In this document: in pieces, positions 5,669-12,905 of the stretch
Numbering within the stretch: the first letter of the stretch is position 1
Layout of the letters: each line of letters opens with the position of its first letter
Assembly: GCA_043721855.1 (NCBI GenBank)
Contig: JAYSPY010000146.1
Span: forward strand, 1 to 12,905
Length of the DNA stretch: 12,905 bases
Reading direction: 5' to 3'
Source of the DNA: JACMNW01 sp043721855
GTDB lineage: Bacteria; Pseudomonadota; Alphaproteobacteria; Rhodobacterales; Rhodobacteraceae
Notes under the pieces: model-generated
Databases searched by the model: none
The model's input: only the letters and a program-made list of their open reading frames with translations
Told to the model about the DNA's origin: nothing
Position numbers and translations under genes: made by a program

Positions 5669-7026
5669 CGGCTTGCCCTTTCGCCCATCGGTCTGACCCA
5701 AAGCAGCAGCATAAGACCGATCAGGAACAACGCGATCAAGGGCGAAATGCCGATGCGTTGTGATCCGCTGGCCGAGGTGGCAAGCGCGATCAGAAACGGC
5801 GAGATGAACGAGGCCACCTTGCCGGATAGAGCAAACAGGCCAAAAGCCTCGGCCGCACGGTCTGGCGTCGTGTGGCGGACCATCATCGTGCGCGATGCGG
5901 CTTGCAAAGCACCGCCTGCACCGCCGATCAATGCGCCACAGGCGAAGAAGATTATATCGGCCCTACCGGGGGCAAGCGGCGCACCCCACAGGGTTTCGGG
6001 CGTCATGCCGACGATAATGGTACAAACAAGTGTCAAGATCACGATGCACAGGGCAATTACCGGCTTGGGGCCAAAGCGCCTGTCTGCCTTGCCACCAAGC
6101 CAGCTGGCAAGCGTGGCGGTAATAGCGCCGACAATCCCGAAGATACCGATCTGGATGATCGACCAGCCAAGTACGCCACTGGCATATACTCCGCCGAAGC
6201 CATAAAGCGCATTCAGCGCATCGCGGTAAAACAGCGAAGACACCAGATAAGCAGCCAGGCTGCGCCTGTGCACAAGGCTGGCCAGAAGTGCCCACAGGCT
6301 GCCAAATGCGGCACCGATGCGCAGGGGGCGGGCCTTGGTTTCAGGCTCTTTCACCCAAAGGAAGAACGGGATCATGAAGACCACATACCAAATGGCGGTG
6401 AACGGCCCGACGGCGCGTGTTCCTTCGCGGGCGGTCGCGTCGAGGCCCAGTATCGGGTTGATTTTCAGCAAGGTCAGCCCGGTGCTGGCGTTTTCTGCAA
6501 ACAGTGTCAGCATCAACGCAAGCGCTATAACTCCGCCCAGATAGCCGAAGGCAAAGCCAGACCCCGATATGCCGCCAATATCATCATGATCGCCCAAACC
6601 GGGCAGCAGGGCATTGGTGAAAATGGTCGCAAATTCCATGCCGATAAAACCCAGCCCGAAAAAAGCCACCGCCCAGAACAGGTTGCCCTGCCCAGGAACC
6701 AGCCACCACAGCGCGAACGACCCGATCACGTAAAGCGCGGAAAACACCCAAACCCAGACCAGCCTGCGCCCGGTTCCATCGGCGATTGCGCCCAGGATCG
6801 GGGCAAGAACGGCGACGATTATGCTGGCTGCCGCAAGTCCGTAGCCCCAATAGGCCTGTGCCGCCGCGCCTGCCGCCTGCGCATCAAGCCCGGTGCTGGC
6901 ATAGTGCGCACGGGCAACCTCGGCGAAATAGGGGCCAAAGATAAAGGTCAAAAGAAGGGTACTGTAGGGCTGACTGGCCCAATCGAAAAAATACCAGCCA
7001 AGGATGCGTTTCTTTGCGCTGATCAT
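5665..7026 (-). CDS. UMF1-family MFS transporter (Atg22-like)
   Basis: This 453-residue membrane protein has about 12 hydrophobic helices and belongs to the UMF1 branch of the major facilitator superfamily, related to fungal vacuolar Atg22. The N-terminus has the family pattern GWYFFDWASQPYSTLLLTF followed by IFGPYFAEV. Other marks are the loop-2 motif APILGAIADGTGRRLVWVWV, the short segment LPGLGDHDDIGGISGSGFAF, and GGKADRRFGPKPVIALC in the second half. Bacterial members are often annotated as efflux or amino-acid-type exporters; the substrate is not known. I chose the Met at 7026 because family homology starts there and the upstream frame (to 7119) overlaps the thioesterase gene. The Shine-Dalgarno sequence is weak (AAAGGG about 9 bases upstream). 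The gap to the thioesterase stop is 64 bases, and the 3' end overlaps mepA by four bases. Confidence 0.88.
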   Translation of the reverse strand: MISAKKRILGWYFFDWASQPYSTLLLTFIFGPYFAEVARAHYASTGLDAQAAGAAAQAYWGYGLAAASIIVAVLAPILGAIADGTGRRLVWVWVFSALYVIGSFALWWLVPGQGNLFWAVAFFGLGFIGMEFATIFTNALLPGLGDHDDIGGISGSGFAFGYLGGVIALALMLTLFAENASTGLTLLKINPILGLDATAREGTRAVGPFTAIWYVVFMIPFFLWVKEPETKARPLRIGAAFGSLWALLASLVHRRSLAAYLVSSLFYRDALNALYGFGGVYASGVLGWSIIQIGIFGIVGAITATLASWLGGKADRRFGPKPVIALCIVILTLVCTIIVGMTPETLWGAPLAPGRADIIFFACGALIGGAGGALQAASRTMMVRHTTPDRAAEAFGLFALSGKVASFISPFLIALATSASGSQRIGISPLIALFLIGLMLLLWVRPMGERASR

Positions 7027-7090
7027 GCTGCCCGGCCCTTTGGTGTTTTGGCGATCAAGCCTGAATTGGCGCGCAGTTGCAAGCGCGGCG

Positions 7091-7621
7091 CTATCGTTGC
7101 GGCGGCCAAGGCCGGGCATTTTCCGCCGTTACCCAAGCTTGCACCCAATCGGGCAAGGCCGGGCTTTCGACCGTTTGCCCCAAGGCCGCGATCAATTGTT
7201 TTGGCGGCACAATCCCAGATTTTCCGACGATGGCCGACCGGATGATCATATGGCTGGTGCATTCGGCCCCCTTCCACATGGATTGATCCATATAGATAAA
7301 ACGCGCGTCCCAGCCGATGCAGCGCGACACCATATCCAGGCGGTCAAACATCTGCACCCGGCGGCGGTAGCGGATGGTGTTGCCTGCTACCGTCAGCCCC
7401 CAACGATTGGCGCGCAGCACTTTGCCTACGCCCGCGCGGCGCGCCAAAGGCAGGCGACCCAGATCATACAGCGTCAGCGTGCGGCCGTTGTTCAGTTCGT
7501 TCCATGGGTCCAGATCCCAGGGCCAGCAGATATGGCTCGAGCGGTGCGTGCCCAAAATCGGCAGGGCAGCAGCGTGGCGGTATTTCCACATTTCTTTGGC
7601 GATGCGAAAAAAGGGATACAT
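7091..7621 (-). CDS. 4HBT-type (THEM6-like) acyl-CoA thioesterase
   Basis: This 176-residue protein has a single hotdog-fold thioesterase domain of the 4HBT_2 type. The N-terminal part shows WPWDLDPWNELNNGRTLTLY followed by DLGR. This occupies the place of the catalytic Asp/Asn helix of 4-hydroxybenzoyl-CoA thioesterases (HxDxxxHxNN pattern, here DLDPWNELNNG). Downstream, GNTIRYRRRVQMFDRLDMVS and WDARFIYMDQSMWKGAECTS are the usual beta strands. Members hydrolyse acyl-CoA thioesters; the physiological substrate is not known here. The ATG at 7621 has a good GGAGG five bases upstream. It is the first gene of the leftward set and diverges from yggT across 129 bases, so the promoter must lie in 7622-7750, though I could not pick clear -35/-10 boxes. 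Confidence 0.85.
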   Translation of the reverse strand: MYPFFRIAKEMWKYRHAAALPILGTHRSSHICWPWDLDPWNELNNGRTLTLYDLGRLPLARRAGVGKVLRANRWGLTVAGNTIRYRRRVQMFDRLDMVSRCIGWDARFIYMDQSMWKGAECTSHMIIRSAIVGKSGIVPPKQLIAALGQTVESPALPDWVQAWVTAENARPWPPQR

Positions 7622-7750
7622 AAGCGCCTCCGGGTTGGTGCTGCGTCCCTTAGCTGGGGCAAGACGTCAAGCGAAACCCTGCGGAATGGGTTGCCCTTTT
7701 GGGAGGCTGGCGATACCTGTGGCACAACAGCTTGTACCGGGACGCACAAA
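7622..7750. promoter_or_regulatory. Divergent intergenic region between thioesterase and yggT genes
   Basis: This 129-base gap lies between two divergently transcribed genes and must hold the promoters of both the leftward thioesterase-to-VUT set and the rightward yggT-recQ-yaaA set. The only element I can name is the GGAGG ribosome-binding site of the thioesterase gene just right of 7621. No convincing dyad, boxes or hairpin stands out. Confidence 0.45.
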
Positions 7751-8038
7751 ATGACCTCTATCCTGCAAATTCTGCTTTTGATCCTTGATGTGGCAAAGTT
7801 CGTGATCATTGCACATATCATCATGAGCTGGCTGATCAATTTCTCGGTGCTGAACGTTCGGCAACCCTTGGTAGCCCAGCTTTGGAATGGCCTGAACCGA
7901 CTTTTGGAGCCGGTTTATGCGCGTGTCAGATCGGTTTTGCCGAACATGGGCGGGCTGGATTTGGCCCCGCTTTTGGTGCTGCTGGCCGTATATGCGCTGC
8001 GTATTGTGCTGGTGAACAACGCTTATTCTTTCCAGTAA
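7751..8038 (+). CDS. YggT-family small membrane protein
   Basis: This 95-residue protein has two hydrophobic segments (about residues 4-30 and 68-90), the classic size and layout of the single-unit YggT family (PF02325). Between them the segment NVRQPLVAQLWNGLNRLLEP followed by VYARVRSVLPNMGGLDLAPL carries the family's LxxLTEPxLxPxRxxxP-like core. Family members are inner-membrane proteins linked to cell division, envelope or osmotic homeostasis in different bacteria; the biochemical function is unsettled. The ATG at 7751 is preceded by a modest GGGA about nine bases upstream. A long in-frame open stretch upstream is antisense to the thioesterase gene and not part of the protein. recQ begins 24 bases after the stop. 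Confidence 0.9.
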   Translation: MTSILQILLLILDVAKFVIIAHIIMSWLINFSVLNVRQPLVAQLWNGLNRLLEPVYARVRSVLPNMGGLDLAPLLVLLAVYALRIVLVNNAYSFQ

Positions 8039-8062
8039 TCTGCGATTGCAGGAATAGATACC

Positions 8063-10126
8063 TTGAATTCATTGACCCCATTGCACACGCCTGACGCATT
8101 GCTTGCGTCGGTCTTTGGGTTTTCCGAATTTCGGCCCGGTCAGGCAGAAATTGTGGATGCGGTTTTGGCAGGGCAGAACTGTTTGGCGATCATGCCGACA
8201 GGCGGTGGAAAATCCCTGTGCTTTCAGCTGCCCGCCCTGTGCCGTTCCGGGGTGACCGTTGTTATCTCACCGCTGATTGCGCTGATGCGCGACCAGGTGC
8301 GGGCGTTGCGGGCGGCGGGGGTCGAGGCGGGAGCGCTGACCTCGGGCAATACCGAGGCCGAGACGGAAGAGGTGTTTGCCGCCCTTGATGAAGGCCGCAT
8401 GAAATTGCTGTATATCGCACCTGAACGGCTGGCGGCGGCGGGCACCCTGCCAATGCTGCGCCGGATTGGGGTTAGTGCCATTGCGGTGGATGAGGCGCAT
8501 TGCGTGTCGCAATGGGGCCACGACTTCCGGCCCGACTACCTGCGCATTGGCGATTTGCGCCGCGCGCTGGGCGTGCCACTGGCTGCGTTTACCGCCACGG
8601 CGGATGCGGAAACACAGGGTGAAATCGTCACGCGGCTGTTTGATGGTGTGGCCCCATCGACGTTTTTGCGCGGCTTTGATCGCCCGAATATTCACCTGAT
8701 GTTCGAGGTGAAGGATAACCCCCGGACGCAAATCCTGCGGTTTGCCCAAGGCCGCAAAGGCCAGTCGGGCATTGTGTATTGCGGCACAAGGGCGAAAACC
8801 GAAACGCTGGCGCAGGCGCTGCGCGAGGCGGGGCATTTGGCGTGTTTTTACCACGGCGGCATGGACCCCGAGATGCGCCGCAGTGTGGAAGTGCGGTTTC
8901 AGCAGGAAGATGGGCTGATCGTGGTGGCGACAATTGCGTTTGGCATGGGCATCGACAAACCGGATATTCGCTGGGTCGCCCACGCTGATTTGCCCAAATC
9001 AGTTGAAGGATATTACCAGGAAATCGGCCGCGCGGGCCGGGATGGACTGCCAGCCGAGACGTTAACGCTGTATGGCCCCGAAGATATTCGGCTGCGACGC
9101 AGTCAGATCGACGAAGGTGCCGCCCCTGCCGATCGCAAAGACGCAGACCATGGCCGGCTGAATGCGTTGTTGGGGCTGGCCGAGGCGACGCGGTGCCGCA
9201 GGCAGGTATTGCTGGGATATTTTGGCGAAACCTCTGGCCCTTGTGGCCATTGCGATTTGTGTGACAGGCCCGCCGATGTGTTTGATGCAACAGATGCCGT
9301 TCGCAAGGCACTGTCGGCGATTTTGCGCACAGGCGAATGGTTTGGCGCGGGGCATCTGATTGATATTCTGACCGGCACCTTGACGCCAAAGGTGCGCGAA
9401 CGCGGGCATGATCAGTTGCCAACCTTTGCGGTAGGGCGGGATCTTTCCAAACCCGCCTGGGGTGCTGTGTTCCGGCAGATGATGGGCCAGGATCTGGTGC
9501 GCCCCGATACCGAACGGCACGGCGCGTTGCGGATGACCGATGCCGCGCGGCCGATTTTGCGCGGTGAGGCGGCGATAACCCTGCGCCGCGATACGATTGC
9601 ATCGGCGGTTCCGGTGGGACAGGTGAAATCGCAGGTGTCGGATGAAGACGCGCCGCTTTTATCGGCGCTTAAAGCCAAGCGGCGCGCATTGGCCGAGGCG
9701 CAATCGGTGCCCGCCTATGTGGTGTTTCCCGACCGGACCTTGATTGAAATGGCCGAACGCAAACCCGCAAACCTTGACCAGATGGCGCAAATATCCGGGG
9801 TCGGGGCGAAAAAGCTGGAAAGCTATGGCGGGTTGTTTTTGGCAGTGATCACCGGGGCTGCGTCGATGCCTTTGCACCCGCAACGGATGCGGCTTGCCGG
9901 GCGCGATGCCGGTGTCGTGTTTGATTTGCTGGAGGCAGAGCAGCTGCGGCTGGCGCGCGGCGATGACGGCATCGGCAAACATCTTAGCTGCACCACCGCC
10001 AGTTTGCGCAAAATCGCCGAGACGCGGCCATCGACGCTTTCCGATCTGGACCGCGCCGGTGCGTTGGGGCCGCAAAAGCTGGAACGGTTCGGGCATGCGT
10101 TTCTGGAAATTCTGCAGCAGACCTAG
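8063..10126 (+). CDS. recQ: ATP-dependent DNA helicase RecQ
   Basis: RecQ is a 3'-5' DNA helicase of recombination and replication-fork repair. The 687-residue product has Walker A MPTGGGKS at residues 44-51 and the DEAH box (AVDEAHCVSQWGHDFRP) at 143-146. FTATAD follows as motif III, and motif VI reads QEIGRAGRDG. The RecQ-C zinc site uses Cys378, Cys394, Cys397 and Cys400, matching the E. coli spacing. After the winged-helix region there is an HRDC domain (LKAKRRALAEAQSVPAYVVF, ending with GVGAKKLESYGG). A second HRDC-like repeat closes the protein (SLRKIAETRPSTLSDLDRAG, then FGHAFLEIL); E. coli RecQ has only one. The start appears to be TTG at 8063, with AGGA nine bases upstream. The first in-frame ATG is at Walker A and would destroy the protein. 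yaaA follows after 42 bases. Confidence 0.96.
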   Translation: MNSLTPLHTPDALLASVFGFSEFRPGQAEIVDAVLAGQNCLAIMPTGGGKSLCFQLPALCRSGVTVVISPLIALMRDQVRALRAAGVEAGALTSGNTEAETEEVFAALDEGRMKLLYIAPERLAAAGTLPMLRRIGVSAIAVDEAHCVSQWGHDFRPDYLRIGDLRRALGVPLAAFTATADAETQGEIVTRLFDGVAPSTFLRGFDRPNIHLMFEVKDNPRTQILRFAQGRKGQSGIVYCGTRAKTETLAQALREAGHLACFYHGGMDPEMRRSVEVRFQQEDGLIVVATIAFGMGIDKPDIRWVAHADLPKSVEGYYQEIGRAGRDGLPAETLTLYGPEDIRLRRSQIDEGAAPADRKDADHGRLNALLGLAEATRCRRQVLLGYFGETSGPCGHCDLCDRPADVFDATDAVRKALSAILRTGEWFGAGHLIDILTGTLTPKVRERGHDQLPTFAVGRDLSKPAWGAVFRQMMGQDLVRPDTERHGALRMTDAARPILRGEAAITLRRDTIASAVPVGQVKSQVSDEDAPLLSALKAKRRALAEAQSVPAYVVFPDRTLIEMAERKPANLDQMAQISGVGAKKLESYGGLFLAVITGAASMPLHPQRMRLAGRDAGVVFDLLEAEQLRLARGDDGIGKHLSCTTASLRKIAETRPSTLSDLDRAGALGPQKLERFGHAFLEILQQT

Positions 10127-10168
10127 ACGCCGGCTTTGGCTGCGCTAATCTTGGCCCAAGAGGTGATG

Positions 10169-10963
10169 ATGCTGACAGTGATTTCCCCCGCCAAACGACT
10201 AGACCATACCGCGCGCGAGGTGCCGGGTGGCATGGCGCCGACTTTGCCTGCCTTTGCCAAGGATGCGGCGCGGTTGGCACGGGTGGCCAAAGCACTGTCG
10301 GCGTCCGATCTTTGCGCCCTGATGAACATTTCCGAACCGCTTGGGCAGTTGAACCAAGATCGGTTCAGGGCGTACCGCGCAAAGCCCATGCCGGGTGCAA
10401 CCTGGCCGGCTGCGTTTTTGTTCGCCGGAGATACGTATTCCGGGCTTGACGCGCCGACGTTGTCGCCGGATGCCTTGCGCTGGGCGCAGGCACATTTGCG
10501 GATATTGTCGGGTCTTTATGGCGCATTGCGGCCTTTGGATGCCATTCAGCCTTACCGTTTGGAAATGGGCAGCAAAATGGCCAACCCGAAGGGCGCCGAT
10601 CTGTATGCCTTTTGGGGCGATAGAATTGCCAAGGCTCTGAATGCGCAAGCGGCAGAGGTGGAAACGACGGTTTTGATCAACTGCGCCTCTGCCGAATACT
10701 TTGGTGCTGTGGACCGTAAGCGGCTAAAAATGCAGGTTATCACGCCGGTTTTCCTGGAAGATCGTGGCAACCAGGCCAAGATCATCAGCTTTTGGGCCAA
10801 GAAAGCGCGCGGTGCCATGGCGCGGTTTATTGCGGACCATCAATTGACCGACCCGCAAGATATCCGCGGGTTCGCGGTCGGCGGGTATCGCTATGATGCG
10901 GGGCTTTCCAAGGGCGACGCTTGGGTGTTTTTGCGCCCGGCTGTCGAGGCCGAAGCAGCTTAA
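10169..10963 (+). CDS. yaaA: Peroxide stress protein YaaA
   Basis: YaaA (UPF0246/DUF328 family) lowers intracellular free iron and limits Fenton damage to DNA and proteins during peroxide stress in E. coli. The 264-residue product matches along its full length. It starts MLTVISPAKRLD. The middle has FAGDTYSGLDAPTLSPD and HLRILSGLYGALRPLDAIQP followed by YRLEMG. Then come LYAFWGD, INCASAEYF, and the signature KIISFWAKKARGAMARFI. Two adjacent ATG codons occur at 10166 and 10169. The second fits the family start and puts AGAGG five bases upstream. It lies 42 bases after recQ, probably on the same transcript, which makes sense as both protect DNA. Its stop shares TTAA with the convergent kinase stop. 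Confidence 0.95.
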   Translation: MLTVISPAKRLDHTAREVPGGMAPTLPAFAKDAARLARVAKALSASDLCALMNISEPLGQLNQDRFRAYRAKPMPGATWPAAFLFAGDTYSGLDAPTLSPDALRWAQAHLRILSGLYGALRPLDAIQPYRLEMGSKMANPKGADLYAFWGDRIAKALNAQAAEVETTVLINCASAEYFGAVDRKRLKMQVITPVFLEDRGNQAKIISFWAKKARGAMARFIADHQLTDPQDIRGFAVGGYRYDAGLSKGDAWVFLRPAVEAEAA

Positions 10964-12905
10964 GTGCCGGTCATAGCCTCGATCGGGTGAACGGGGCGGG
11001 CCTCGCTTGGGCAAAACTCGGTTAACGCGCCGCTGATGGCGGTTTTGCGCAGGGGCTTCGTCATGTAGCGATCAATCCCTGATGCAAAAATCCGGTCTGA
11101 ATCGCCCTCCATCGCATGTGCGGTCAAGGCCACGATAGGCACATGCCATTGTCCGCCCACTTCCAACGCGCGAATGGCAGACGCGGCCTCGCACCCATCC
11201 ATTTCCGGCATCGAGATATCCATGAAAATCATGTCCGGCTTGAAAGTTTGGTAAAGTTCCACTGCTTCACGGCCGTTGTTGGCAAAGGTCAGGTCAATTT
11301 CAAAGTCCTTGACCATTTTGCGGAAAACCAACTGATTGGTGCGGTTGTCTTCCGCCGCCAAAACCCGCATTGACCGCACCCCTTGCAGGGCGACAATCGG
11401 CGCTGGTTCGTGGACAATGGATAGAACCGGGGCAATCAAGGCTTGCAAACTGCGGTAAAGTTCAGACCTAAGCACAGGTTTTTGCAAAATTGCCGCCAAT
11501 TTCGCTGTGCTGTCTTGATTGTGCCCCACCGCCAGATTGGACGACAGCAGCACGATCGGCATGGTCAGCCCACGCGCCTGAATGACCTGTGCCAGTGTGA
11601 TGCCGTCCATATCCGGCATGTCATGGTCTGTGATCACCACATCATAAGCATCGTCTTTTTCCAGCATGGCCAAGGCTTCCGCACCCGACCGGCACAAGGT
11701 AACGGCAATGCCACACGGCACAAGTTGGCGTTCCAGAATGGTGCGATTGATAAACTGATCATCGACCACCAGCGCACGACGCAGGTTGATCGGACCTTGC
11801 GACAAGGCTTCATCTTCGGCCACATCCAAAGTCAGGCGAAAGCCAAAGCTGGAACCTTTGCCAAAATCGCTGTCAACCCAAACCGCCCCACCCATACGCT
11901 CAATCAGTTTTTGCGTGATGGCAAGGCCAAGCCCGGTGCCTTCAAACTTGCGGTTGGTTTGGCTTTCAACCTGGTTGAATTCGCCAAACACATGCGTCAG
12001 ATGTTCGGTTTCTATGCCGATACCGGTGTCTTCAACCGTGACATGCAGTTGTTGTCTGCCCTCTTCCACCTCCAGCCCGACGACACGGATCAAGACGTGC
12101 CCGGCTTCCGTAAACTTCACCGCGTTGCCGACCAAATTCGTTAACACCTGGCGCAAACGGCCCGGATCGCCAATATACCGCGTGGGTAGAAACATGTCGT
12201 AATCTATCATCAAATCCAAGCTCTTGGCACGGGCGCGGGGTTGAAGCAGCATCGCAACTTCGTGGATCGTGCGTTCCAGATCAAAGGGTTCCGGGTGAAG
12301 GGTCAACCGTTCTGCCTCGATCTTGGAATAGTCCAGGATGTCGTTGATGATCACCAAAAGCGCCTCGCCGGATGATCTGATGGTTTCGGCAAACAGGCGT
12401 TGATCTTCGGTAAGATTGGTATCGCACAGCAGTTCTGCCATGCCGACGACGCCGTTCATCGGGGTGCGTATCTCGTGGCTCATATTGGCCAAAAACGCGG
12501 ATTTGGCGCGATTTGCGGCCTCTGCTGCGGTGCGGGCGGTTTCCAATGCTGCCTGTTGATTTTTAATCTCTGAAATATCCACGCGCAGGCCCACAAGGCC
12601 GCCATCCGGCGTCGGGTGGTCATGCGCCCGCAGCCAGCGGCCATCGCTAAGCTGTTGTTCGTGCAGGGCCACCGGATTGCGGTGCTGTTCCATGCGTTCG
12701 GCAAGCCAGTCTTCTTCGCGGCCCACCGCATCCATATGCTGACCCTGTGCCAGGCCATATCGCAAGATGTCTTCAAACTTGGCGCCCGGCACCATGGCGG
12801 GGGCGGATTGTGGATAAATTTCGCGGTATCGTTGATTGCAGGTCAAAAGACGATCCTCTCTGTCAAATAGAACAAATCCATCGGGAATTGCTTCGACAGC
12901 AGCCC
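10960..12905 (-). CDS. Hybrid sensor histidine kinase with two receiver domains, N-terminus outside window
   Basis: This is a partial gene that continues open beyond the right edge. The first visible residues, AAVEAIPDGFVLFDREDRLL and TCNQRYREIYP, belong to a PAS domain, followed by a PAC-like stretch ending GLRVDISEIKN and a short coiled linker. The HisKA dimerisation domain has ANMSHEIRTPMNG with the phospho-acceptor His at 12475-12477. The HATPase domain has N-box NLVGNAVKFTEAG, DTGIGI, and FEGTGLGLAI. Two receivers follow. The first has VVDDQ, phospho-Asp in ITDHDMPDMDG (11626-11628) and LQKPV. The second has AAEDN, phospho-Asp in FMDISMPEMDG (11218-11220) and MTKPL. There is no HPt domain at the C-terminus, so phosphate would have to go to a separate HPt protein. 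No transmembrane segment is visible in this part. The signal sensed is unknown. Confidence 0.94.
   Translation of the reverse strand, partial: AAVEAIPDGFVLFDREDRLLTCNQRYREIYPQSAPAMVPGAKFEDILRYGLAQGQHMDAVGREEDWLAERMEQHRNPVALHEQQLSDGRWLRAHDHPTPDGGLVGLRVDISEIKNQQAALETARTAAEAANRAKSAFLANMSHEIRTPMNGVVGMAELLCDTNLTEDQRLFAETIRSSGEALLVIINDILDYSKIEAERLTLHPEPFDLERTIHEVAMLLQPRARAKSLDLMIDYDMFLPTRYIGDPGRLRQVLTNLVGNAVKFTEAGHVLIRVVGLEVEEGRQQLHVTVEDTGIGIETEHLTHVFGEFNQVESQTNRKFEGTGLGLAITQKLIERMGGAVWVDSDFGKGSSFGFRLTLDVAEDEALSQGPINLRRALVVDDQFINRTILERQLVPCGIAVTLCRSGAEALAMLEKDDAYDVVITDHDMPDMDGITLAQVIQARGLTMPIVLLSSNLAVGHNQDSTAKLAAILQKPVLRSELYRSLQALIAPVLSIVHEPAPIVALQGVRSMRVLAAEDNRTNQLVFRKMVKDFEIDLTFANNGREAVELYQTFKPDMIFMDISMPEMDGCEAASAIRALEVGGQWHVPIVALTAHAMEGDSDRIFASGIDRYMTKPLRKTAISGALTEFCPSEARPVHPIEAMTGT

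Noticed and set aside
5872..7245. 457-codon open frame on the plus strand
   Set aside because: It is antisense to the intact UMF1 permease and thioesterase genes, its composition is rich in Gly/Pro/Arg/Gln with no family motif, and it has no ribosome-binding site. It is a shadow frame.
7004..7750. Long N-terminal extension of YggT in the same frame
   Set aside because: The extension lies antisense to the thioesterase gene and has no similarity to YggT, which is complete from 7751.
8628..9602. 324-codon open frame antisense to recQ
   Set aside because: It mirrors the high-GC codon pattern of recQ, has no recognisable domain, and recQ is plainly intact.

Overview
The window reads as chromosomal DNA of an alphaproteobacterium, most likely a roseobacter-type Rhodobacteraceae. 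I infer this from the family signatures (RecQ with a second C-terminal HRDC-like repeat, UMF1 transporter, short YggT, YaaA), from the moderately high GC content, and from a 17-base identity to the alphaproteobacterial 16S 3' end. No species can be named without a search.

Region 1 (about 1-2900) is a heavily decayed catabolic and uptake locus. On the minus strand, in transcription order, are remnants of a maleylacetate reductase, a periplasmic substrate-binding protein, and the LivG, LivH and LivM parts of a branched-chain-amino-acid-type (HAAT) ABC importer. A truncated LysR regulator gene diverges from the reductase. Every one is broken by internal deletions, single-base indels or in-frame stops, and several neighbours are joined by deletions that run from one gene into the next. 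The intact ancestor probably took up an aromatic or related compound and fed it through maleylacetate to 3-oxoadipate under LysR control. A ring-cleavage gene may have sat between the reductase and the binding-protein gene, but nothing of it is visible.

Region 2 (about 2900-3204) is a lower-GC intergenic stretch. It holds a terminator-like hairpin, a very strong Shine-Dalgarno sequence identical to the reverse complement of the 16S rRNA 3' end, and a possible 18-codon ORF behind it.

Region 3 (3205-7621) is an intact, tightly packed minus-strand gene set. In order it encodes a 4HBT-type thioesterase, a UMF1-family MFS permease, the murein endopeptidase MepA, an exported phytase-like-domain protein and a VUT/YhhQ-family transporter. 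ATGA and 28-base overlaps join the permease, mepA and phytase-like genes, suggesting translational coupling.

Region 4 (7751-10963) is on the plus strand: yggT, recQ (apparent TTG start) and yaaA, with short spacers of 24 and 42 bases that suggest co-transcription. YaaA and RecQ both relate to DNA damage and oxidative stress.

Region 5 (10960-12905) is a minus-strand hybrid sensor histidine kinase (PAS, HisKA, HATPase, two receivers) that runs off the right edge. Its stop codon shares a TTAA palindrome with the yaaA stop. I found no tRNA, CRISPR array, intact insertion sequence or new multi-gene system. The most unusual material is the decayed locus and the 16S-like site beside it.
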